DNA of 64,000 nt from Larix kaempferi (lineage: Eukaryota; Streptophyta; Pinopsida; Pinales; Pinaceae): positions 2,122,501 to 2,186,500 of the forward strand of contig BSBM01000076.1 of assembly GCA_027924585.1 (NCBI GenBank), in the 5' to 3' direction. This document shows, piece by piece, positions 56,145-64,000 of this stretch. Each line of letters starts with the position of its first letter. Positions within the stretch are counted from its first letter, which is position 1. A program made the position numbers and the translations under genes. The notes under the pieces were generated by a model. The model saw nothing but the letters and a program-made list of their open reading frames with translations, was not told where the DNA came from and ran no database searches.

Positions 56145-57940
56145 TGAAAATCAAAGTGGCATTTCATCATGAAGACACATGGAGGAAGGGGGACCCACAT
56201 ATGGCTAGATTTCCCCACTACACTTGGCATCATTCTCTCACCAATTCGAATTCAAGGTGAATGGTAACATACTTGGGGGAGTCCAAAAGTTATTATTCAT
56301 GGCATGACTCATCCAAGGTCGGAATATAGAGGAAGAGTAACTCCCATGGAAGAGGAAGAGGCAATTTGGAGCTAGTGAGACACTTGGGCTAGATTCCCTA
56401 TCTCTATGACAACAATGATGAAGATGTTATGACACCTATGACACAAATCAGACCTGAAGGCTAACATATGACATATATGACATGTTAGGGATAAAAATAG
56501 ACTCCGAGAGGGCGCTCAAGGGTGTTAGGGCAGCTAAGATGCTTCCTCATGTGATTTGGTGGAAGTGGGAGACTAGGAATTGTTGTACAAGTGGCGTTCT
56601 TTGGAATCTCTTCCCAACTTGAGTTGGCATGAGTCTCTTGGAAGGAATTCGACCCATGGAGGAAATTAGAACTTTATAAATTTCAATAAAAAATAATGAA
56701 ACCAGCTTTTGATCATTTGTAGAATTTGCAATTGCATTTGTGAAGAGGGAGAGCTAGTGGATGACTAGTTTCTTGCCTTAGCCAATTTCGAGGGTGAAAG
56801 ATTCCCATCCAAGTTGGTAATTGGAAAGGCCATTCAGACCTTTCATTTGGATCTTTAATGGATTCTTTATTTGCAGGTGTAAGCCACAGGGCAGCTCATG
56901 GTTTCTTCTATTGCAACTCACTCCTACAACCATTTCCAGTTTTGATGGCATATTCTTGATCCTTGAGGGAGGGCGTTTTTGGTGAGCTATTGTACTCTTT
57001 GGGGGAGCTTCTAATGCCCCATTTATTTTGTAATATGAATCAAATACTCTGTTATTAATCTCTAAAAATTTTCAGGTCGAAATTCCTAGTAGAAATGTAT
57101 AAATCTCAATTTTAATGAAAGAACAGTGTCATTTCCCCACTACCTTGTTGTGAATCAATGTAATGTTGATGATTTCGAATGAATGGATGATTATCTGATG
57201 AATTTTTTATTAATGGACTTCCATGGATGTATTTTACAAGTTTCATGTACTGTACTTGAGTATTTGAAGTATTTTTACTCAGTTTAATTGCATTGGGAGA
57301 AGAAATAGTGCCATTTCTCCAAGGGTCGAATTGGTGATTTTTGCAGTTGAATGGGAGAGGGTTTTAACAGATATAATAATAATTTAATGGTGCACATGAG
57401 ACCTTAATAACATACTTAATACATTACCTACCTCTTTTCATAAATTTGAGTGGGTTTGGAGGCATTTGGGAAGCCATTTTCAGTACTTACCCCAGGGGGA
57501 TTTGAACCCCAAATTACTAGTAAAATTGCATACTTGGTCCAGAATCTTAAGAGAGTTTGCAGAGGTCTTTTGGTGGCCATATTTCATCCCTGAACATAAT
57601 ATTCAAGTCCTAATATCATTCATACACCTTTCTTGAATATTTGAAGGCATTTGGAGTCAATTTGAGACCTAGAGACCAATACTAGTCAAAGGGAAATCAC
57701 TAGTAAAGTTACCTCCATTGACCAGAATTGAAGAGGATTTGAAGAAGTATTTTAAAGGTCCAAAGGAATCCCTGAAACACATATTTATGTTCTAATATCA
57801 TTCATATACCTTCTCATAATATTTGGGATCATTTGGGGCAAATTTGGGACCTAGAGATCAAAACTAGTCAAAGGTCGAACTAGCGAAAAAAAAAGTGGAA
57901 AATTGCCATTTTAATAAAATTCCTAACAAGGGACATTACA
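56145..57940 (+). repeat. Right LTR, 1,796 bp
   Basis: Same length and ends as the left LTR. Sequence upstream (GTATGCACT) is not purine-rich. Confidence 0.9.
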
Positions 57941-58445
57941 TATTGACATATGATATTATTCCATATTTATCCACCCCCTTTTTGTATTTACGATTAGTCT
58001 ATTTGGAATTTTCCAATGCCCAATGGCATTCCAACATCTATGTAATACATTTTGATTTTGATGACTTAATGAGAAATATGGTTCTGACATCTTGAGCTAT
58101 TTCCCAATTCCTATCAAATTTCAATGCATCTATGTGTCTCATTGTGATATTTGAATGACAAATGTGTACTCATTAATGTGTATTAATTCTAATTTCTATT
58201 GAATATTTGTAAATGTTCTAATATAAGATGAGTTTTCAATCTTGTTTATGCATGTGAAGTTTTCCTAAAGGGATGGAAACTTGAATTGCAGTGATTGGTG
58301 TAAAACATCAATGTATTGTAATAATAACTTAAACATAACTCAAACATCAAATAAACGATATAAGATAACGATATCAAATAAACTATCTAACATGAATAAC
58401 ATTAGAAATGCATGAATAAATAAGCACATAACTATACTATGTACC
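57941..58445. other. No recognisable feature; probably 3' flank of the transposase-like gene
   Basis: AT-rich. No terminal inverted repeat matching 62.7 kb was found by eye. Confidence 0.3.
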
Positions 58446-61400
58446 TCAATCAATTAGGCCTTCTCGATCCTCGCTGTTTTTTATTGTCTCAAACAACCTC
58501 TCGTGCTCTGCATGAGGTAGCGAGTAGCGTACCTTGTTTGATGACTTCGTTGACATTGTTTGTAGTTCGATGTTTGTACTAACGATAAAGTGCGTAAAGT
58601 GATACACCTATGAACCTGGTCTATAATCCATGTATGTCTAGCCATTTCTCTTTGGTCCCTTTCCATCTACTGTAAGATATTCTCCCTGAACAACCATTGA
58701 GCAAGTCGAAAAGGTAATGCCTTCACTATCGGTTAATGATGCGAGGAGGGTTTGCTTCCCCTGGATGCATCGTTCCAACCAATAATTTGTGCCAATTGCA
58801 CTGTCTATTGGGGTGACAACTGCATAGATGTGTCCTGCAAAAATGAATTTTACGGTCATATTCCAACAAGTAGTGGTTTGATAACTTGGATAATTAAAAA
58901 AACAAGGAGGAAACAGAGATATGAATGCATAAATGTTTACCTGGTTGTACACAATTAGATATATGATCATATTCATTCAAAATAGAATATTGGCCTTCCT
59001 CTAACTGAATTGGTTCAATAATTGCACGTGGCTCCACTGCAAGTGATACACGATCCCATTCATCAACCCAATCCATTGATTCACACTCATCCCACTCACA
59101 ACTGCTACAAGGTCCACAAAAGGAAGCAATTCTCCGCATCCATATTTCAAATAACCGAGGTTGTTTAAGCTTCGAACCGAATGAAATCCATGAGTGCCTT
59201 GTACAGTACTACAACTATAAGAACATGATCGATCTCTATCAACCACATGCCATAAATTCCTGAAAACATGTCCTCTACTTGTTGGTGTGTGCTGCTCCGT
59301 GGTTCGATCTGACATTTTTGCAGAGCACCATTGAACTATGGATTCTGCATCCCGAATATGAGGGTTTTTCATGCACCTCATCTCCTCCCTTCGTAGGGTA
59401 GTTTTGAGACATGTTCCAGCCCCATCATGTTATCCCTTTCCATGCCCGGTCTCAAAATAGTTCCATATATGCAGCACATCATAAGTCTTGCAAAATACTC
59501 AACCAATGGAATACACATGCATTTTTGAACTAGCATGCACAACCATCTGGCCATATCCAATGCTGATCCATCTGTATACCTCTCTCCTTTAGCTGATCAT
59601 AGAAAATTTTGAAGCAATGTTGCACATAATGCGGGTTGTGGCACCTGTCGTCATTGATGTATAAGTTGGTCTCTTTCAATATTATCCTCATGTCATTGCT
59701 GCTCTCTGGCACGTGCCTATACGTGATATGGATCATTATGCTAACTTGGTCTGAATGGTAGTATTGACTTTGAATCTCATTCTGTGGCTGCAGGGTGTAG
59801 TTTTCAGCAAAGTCCACAACCGACAATATTGTTCCATTGGGAAAGGTGTCCCTGCACTGTCTGTACTGTTCATCTTGCCATCGTACTACAAGGACATGTT
59901 GTACATACTGCTCTGTCTTTTGGTATAATTCCTTCATGAAATCGCAAATTTGAACCTGGTACCACAAAACTAAGGGCATTAATACAACGTGACATTTGCA
60001 ATCTGAATATATATGTATAAATTCAACATGTACAGTATGGAAGTATGCAAACTTAGATTACCTGTGACTTCACTAATGCAATTGTTTTGCTTTCCTTCGC
60101 ACTATCTACTTGATATGTTATGTACTTGAAGTTCTACATTTCTACTGACATCCTCTCAAATTCGTGCTCCTTGATTTCATGGATGCAGCGGCTCAATAAT
60201 GAAAATCCACTGCACCTGGAACATGTCCCATATAAATGTGATATTTTATAATATTTTTTCCCTTCAGGTCTTGGACACATTATGCTATGTATAAATTCTG
60301 TGGATGCATTCGGTGGTTGTAACGATGGGAATTCCTGCACAATGTTAGCATGCAAATCACAAAATATATGTCTATATGTGTCATAATAGTACTCAAATTC
60401 TACATGGTATCTACAACAACATGTGTTGCGATCGATGCAAATTCTAACATACCAGGGTTTGCATTTTTCAAAGGACCTTTGGCCCAAGTTCAATTGTGTG
60501 TTCTCATTCTTGAACCTCTCATAGAGTTCTGTTTGTGTCGTTTCAAGGAAGTGCTTGACATGGGGTTCACACCCCTTAACACCTTTTCTCAACTTGAACA
60601 CATCTATTTGATTCGATGACGGTCTAGTGTTATCATGCCTAAAATTTTGTACTAGTTCTTTAACAGCATCAATAAGCTTCATGTCTAAACGAGGTAACCT
60701 ACCAACAAAATCCCCACAATATTTTTGGCCTAGGGTCTCAAGTTTTTCTCTAATAGCGGAATACTTTTGAAGAGTCTTTCTATCTACTTTAAATCTTTTA
60801 CATGTGTGTGATAACAGGCGACGTTGCCTTATGCATTTGTCTACAATCGATTCTGATAGTACACGACAGGACACATTAAAATATTTTGTACGAGAAGTTT
60901 TTCCAATCAAATTAAATGCAGACTATAGATTTCTAACAACATGATTGTTGGCCTCTGAACTTCTAACTACCTTTATACCTAAAATTCTCCTAACATGAGC
61001 TAGACAATCTGATTTTAACAAAGCCATAAACAATTGGCATTTTGCTGCATCAGTTTTGGATTCAAAAAATTCTTTGATTATCCTGTTTCAATGGAAATCA
61101 ATAGTGCATTTGGGAAACTTACCTTCAAGTCCTGAAGAGGAACTTTCATCCACATGAATACATCTGGGAGTTCTTCGTCGTCCGCTTGATAATCAAGGCA
61201 AGGGAGTTGGAAAGGAAGTACGAGTCTCGTCACAGGTTTGTTGTGTCCCTTCGTTCACAATTTCGTCCTCCAAGGGAGTGTGTTCGACATGTGTGTGCTC
61301 TTCTTGGGGAGGTTTCCATTTAACAACTTGTTCAACATCCATCCCTTCATACTCGGCATCAACCAAGATTTGATTGACTTCAACCACTTCATCATTGCTT

Positions 61401-61540
61401 GTTTATGGATTTATGGCACTAACATTTTGATGTCTATGGTTTTTCATGTACAACCTGGCCTTTTCTCTTATCTCATGGGCCTTTTCAGGGGGCGGCTCCT
61501 TCCTTCTAGACTTTCTTTTATTATTACGTCTGTTTCCCAT
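58446..61540 (-). pseudogene. DDE (RNase H-fold) transposase-like gene of an unassigned superfamily, three exons
   Basis: Start ATG 61540-61538 (AAGATGGG context), with a possible 5' UTR acceptor TTCTTACAG upstream. Exon 1 (61540-60062) keeps a single frame with about five stops: a basic N-terminus (MGNRRNNKRKSRRKEPPPEK), then LRKGVKGCEPHVKHF, CCCRYHVEFEYYY and CSRCSGFSLLSRC. Intron 1 is 60061-59956 (GTAATC...CAG). Exon 2 (59955-58941) has ILSVVDFAENYTL (first Asp near 59812), WIWPDGCAC-stop-FKNA (second Asp near 59545), then GHGKG-stop-HDGAGTCLK (59445-59410) and RGHVFRNLWHVV...TVQGTHGFHSVRSL. Intron 2 is 58940-58835 (GTAAAC...TTTTGCAG). Exon 3 has GHIYAVVTPIDSAIGTNYWL, VVQGEYLTV and probably ends EHERLFETIKNSEDREGLID. 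Both introns are 106 bp and keep frame. Stops and at least three frameshifts show it is dead. The D...D...GHGKG pattern resembles uncharacterised transposase-like proteins with HGKG motifs in other eukaryotes. Confidence 0.7.
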
Positions 61541-62455
61541 CTTCAATACGTTTTTTAACAAAACAAAAATATCACCCCTGTAAGAATAAATAATAAATGA
61601 GATATTCTTTTTCAATTATGAAATGATGAAACTCGATGTGCATGATTATTAAAACTCGATGTAGCAATTGATTATGTACAACAACACCTACTGAGAATGT
61701 TTTCTTATAATCTTAAAAGCTAGTGAGAATGCCCTAGATATAACAACAACATCACCTCTAGGAACTCAATTTGAGATGTTTTCTTGTCATCTTGAAACAA
61801 TGTACAATGAGCCTCTTTTTGGTAGCTTGGCACTTGGCACATGGTTTTTTGACAATATTTTGTGTTAGTATATGGTATTGGGTGGCGGTATGGGATGTTA
61901 GTAGAAGCACATTTCCTACAAAAGGAGAAGCTCCTACTGACTTCATTTTCATGTTTTGGATGAGGCAAAATAGACCCAAAAGATTAAGAGTTTGATTCTT
62001 TAGGTGTTTGTGTGAGTTTTTGTAGTGAAATCATGAGGAATTCAACAAATGTTTGTGTATTGGATGGAGTTATGTGATTATGAAAGGTTATTGGTGGTGA
62101 TGCAAGTTTTTTTTATTATCTTTATGAAAGGTTGAAAGCATTGCTTGGTGCATGTTGTATTTTTTTGTGGTAAGATGTTTTTATTTTCTATGTTGAAGAT
62201 TAAGAAGACTAAAATACATTTATCATACAATTCACGAGGAAAAACTAAAATACATACAATTCAAACAAAGTGAATGAAGACTAAAATACATACAATTCAA
62301 ACAAAGTGAATGAAGACTAAAATACATTTCATAAGAAAAAATTGTCACCATACCTCAAGGATTAGGATTGCTCTTTATTTTAAATGTAAAATTATCTTTT
62401 GATGTATCCATTATATGTAATAAGAGTTCAAGTGTGTCCAAGCAGCATGAGAATT
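61541..62455 (-). other. Probable 5' untranslated region of the transposase-like gene
   Basis: No coding signal on either strand. A TTATTCTTACAG|G acceptor-like site (about 61580, minus) suggests a leader intron. Confidence 0.3.
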
Positions 62456-62575
62456 CAATCCAAGGATCCAAATAGAGTCCAACTATTGTGTATTCAATCC
62501 AAGGAGCCAAATAGAGTCCAACTGGTGTGTATTCAATCCAAAGATCCAACTAGTGTGTATTCAGTCCAAATTGTC
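62456..62575. repeat. 39-bp tandem repeat
   Basis: CAATCCAAGGATCCAAATAG and variants start at 62456, 62495 and 62534, with a shortened copy at 62562 and a last CAATCC at 62603. Confidence 0.75.
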
Positions 62576-62720
62576 AAAGAAACACCATAAGGTGTGTGAA
62601 TTCAATCCAAAATGCAAGTGATTGTCGAACTGTGTGTGAAAAGAGAGAAAAATATGTGATGCATGGGAGAAAAAATGTGGGAGAAGAGCGTGGGTTATTT
62701 GCAAAATTTTATGTTCATCA

Positions 62721-62757
62721 GAGGCGCGCATGCACGCTCCTAGCGTGTGCGCGCCTC
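62721..62757. promoter_or_regulatory. GC-rich hairpin upstream of the transposase-like gene
   Basis: GAGGCGCGCATGCACGCT (62721-62738) pairs with AGCGTGTGCGCGCCTC (62742-62757), leaving a three-base loop, in otherwise AT-rich DNA. It may be a subterminal or promoter element of the transposon; compare 22725-22850. Confidence 0.55.
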
Positions 62758-63309
62758 TACTGAACCTTGATTTGTTCGGTGGGTAACGTTTAGTTCATTT
62801 ATTTCCCAATAATTATCTATATGTCGGTTTATTCCTAGAACCCCTCCCCCATAAAGGCCTTTAGGACCTCTTCTAAACCATAATCCCTAAGTGAATAAGT
62901 GCTTCTAGGTGTTTAGGGGTTTTCAAGTTATGGTTATAAGGATTGTAGGTTAAGATTTAAAGATTATAGGGATTGTAGGTAAGTTATGGGGTTAAAGGAT
63001 ATATAAAAATAAAAATCTACCAATATTAAAATGTGAATTATGATTGGTTAAAATCATATGAGCTATGCAAAATTGAATGTACAAATTATCATGGAAATTG
63101 AACACATAAAGAAACCAAGATAACTTGAAATCCATATTCAAAAGTTGATTTTCTATCAATCACACAACCTGACCAATATGGATCTTTATACCCACATATA
63201 TTAGGGTCTTTGCTTCTACTACACAACCCCTATTCATCCAATTACTTGTTAATTTTAATATGCCATGCCTTGGGTTCTTTCTTTAGGCTAGATATAACCT
63301 TCTTCAGTG
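62758..63309. other. No recognisable feature
   Basis: AT-rich, with a short repeat of GATTATAGGGATTGTAGGT near 62940-62985. Nothing coding. Confidence 0.3.
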
Positions 63310-64000
63310 TGCAAACAAGATGCTCCTACCTTGGAACTTGAAAAACTTGTGGTTGATATGTGTACACTTGTTCCTCCAAATTTACATTGAGGAAGGCATT
63401 TTCCATATCCATTTGATCGACATTCCAACTAAATTGTGCTACCGTGGATATAATTAATCGAATTATCCTCATCTTTTACATAGGAGAAAAGGTCTCTTCA
63501 TAGTCGATGCCCTCTCACTTAGAGAACACTTTTGCAACCAATTGTGCCTTATGCTTATCAAGTGTGCCATTTGCTTTTTGCTTGACTTTGTACATCCATT
63601 TGCAACCAATGGGTCTCTTCCCTAGTGGAAGCTCTATGAGATTTCAAGTTTGATTTTTAATTTGAATCTCATGTTTGGTTTCCACGGCCTTCCATTCAAT
63701 TTTCCATATTCCCTCCTCAAACACCTATGGCTCATTAAATCCTTGAACATTGGCCATGAAAACAAATTTTACCATGTTTGTTTTATGTTTTCTCTTGCCC
63801 CTTAATGATATTCCCTTAATCCTTTCTCCCAACCGAATATTCGTAATGACTTGTTGAGCCACCACTATGGCCTCTTCTTGGGTCCCTCCTCATCGAAGTC
63901 AGTATTGTCACCATGACTTTTCTTACCTCTACCTGTTTCATACAAATGCTAATTTACATTGTGTGCATCAGAAATTATCGTAGACTTCACATCCTCAAAA
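63310..64000 (-). pseudogene. Ty1/copia pol fragment (linker and start of RT), runs off the window
   Basis: On the minus strand: QGFNEP-stop-VFEEGIWKIEWKAVE, LPLGKRPIGCKWMYKVKQKA, GTLDKHKAQLVAKVF, EGIDYEETFSPM and FSWNVDQMDMENAFLN, LEEQVYTYQPQ. This is the copia block between integrase and the RT palm, including RT motif A (Q.D...AFLN). It is a different copia lineage from the two other copies here. It has stops (after NEP, FSK and NQT) and ends near 63310. The rest lies beyond 64000. Confidence 0.85.

Larger units (their letters stand above)
52131..57940 (+). mobile_element. Non-autonomous LTR retrotransposon with two unknown proteins
   Basis: Direct repeats of exactly 1,796 bp each (52131-53926 and 56145-57940) start TGAAAATCAAAG and end GGACATTACA, and differ at roughly 3-4% of positions by eye. 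A TGGTATCAGAGC primer site follows the left LTR after one base. The 2.2-kb interior encodes no RT, RNase H, protease or integrase, only two protein frames. Flanks (ACAAG left, TATTG right) do not match, and no purine tract lies right before the right LTR, so it may be a recombinant or an old insertion whose flanks changed. Confidence 0.9.

Noticed and set aside
60350-60619. Plus-strand 89-codon frame
   Set aside because: Antisense to the best-preserved exon of the transposase-like gene.

Overview
This is a transposon-dense stretch of land-plant nuclear DNA. It is AT-rich, with plant-type Ty1/copia and Ty3/gypsy elements primed from initiator tRNA-Met (TGGTATCAGAGC), a plant LINE whose ORF1 carries a DUF4283-like domain, and GT-AG introns. 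I see no intact host gene, no tRNA or rRNA and no CRISPR. The mix (old nested elements, long non-autonomous LTR elements, satellite-like arrays) suits a large genome such as a gymnosperm, but the sequence does not prove the species.

Layout: 1-2,675 holds short duplications and a stray RNase H fragment. 2,676-8,254 (minus) is a decayed LINE (ORF1, endonuclease, RT, zinc-binding, RNase H). 10,525-12,063 is a gypsy-like LTR. 12,389-19,302 is a copia element with both LTRs, PBS, PPT and a perfect 5-bp target duplication, but with a fragmentary interior. 19,308-22,689 is decayed DNA with a CTTAAG-centred repeat. 23,123-28,205 is a spliced, proline-rich transposon-like gene of unknown family. It is riddled with W/Q-to-stop changes and split by a 2,460-bp LTR insertion.

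31,908-47,084 is a 358-bp tandem array of about 18 units, whose middle is organised as a 716-bp dimer. A non-autonomous gypsy element with gag and protease but no RT (32,769-41,417) cuts it, and a second copia copy (47,085-about 52,030, minus) interrupts it on the right. 52,131-57,940 is another RT-less LTR element: two 1,796-bp LTRs flank a tyrosine/glutamate-rich protein with a gag-like Cys/His motif and a second coiled-coil-like protein.

58,446-61,540 (minus) is the most interesting locus: a three-exon gene with the signature of a DDE (RNase H-fold) transposase (DFAENY, PDG..C.FK, GHGKG.HDGAG) outside the plant superfamilies I can name. A copia pol fragment runs off the right edge (63,310-64,000, minus).

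Taken together the window reads as layered insertions. The satellite array was hit by gypsy and copia elements, the proline-rich gene by a solo-type LTR, and older coding sequences decay largely through changes that look like C-to-T deamination.
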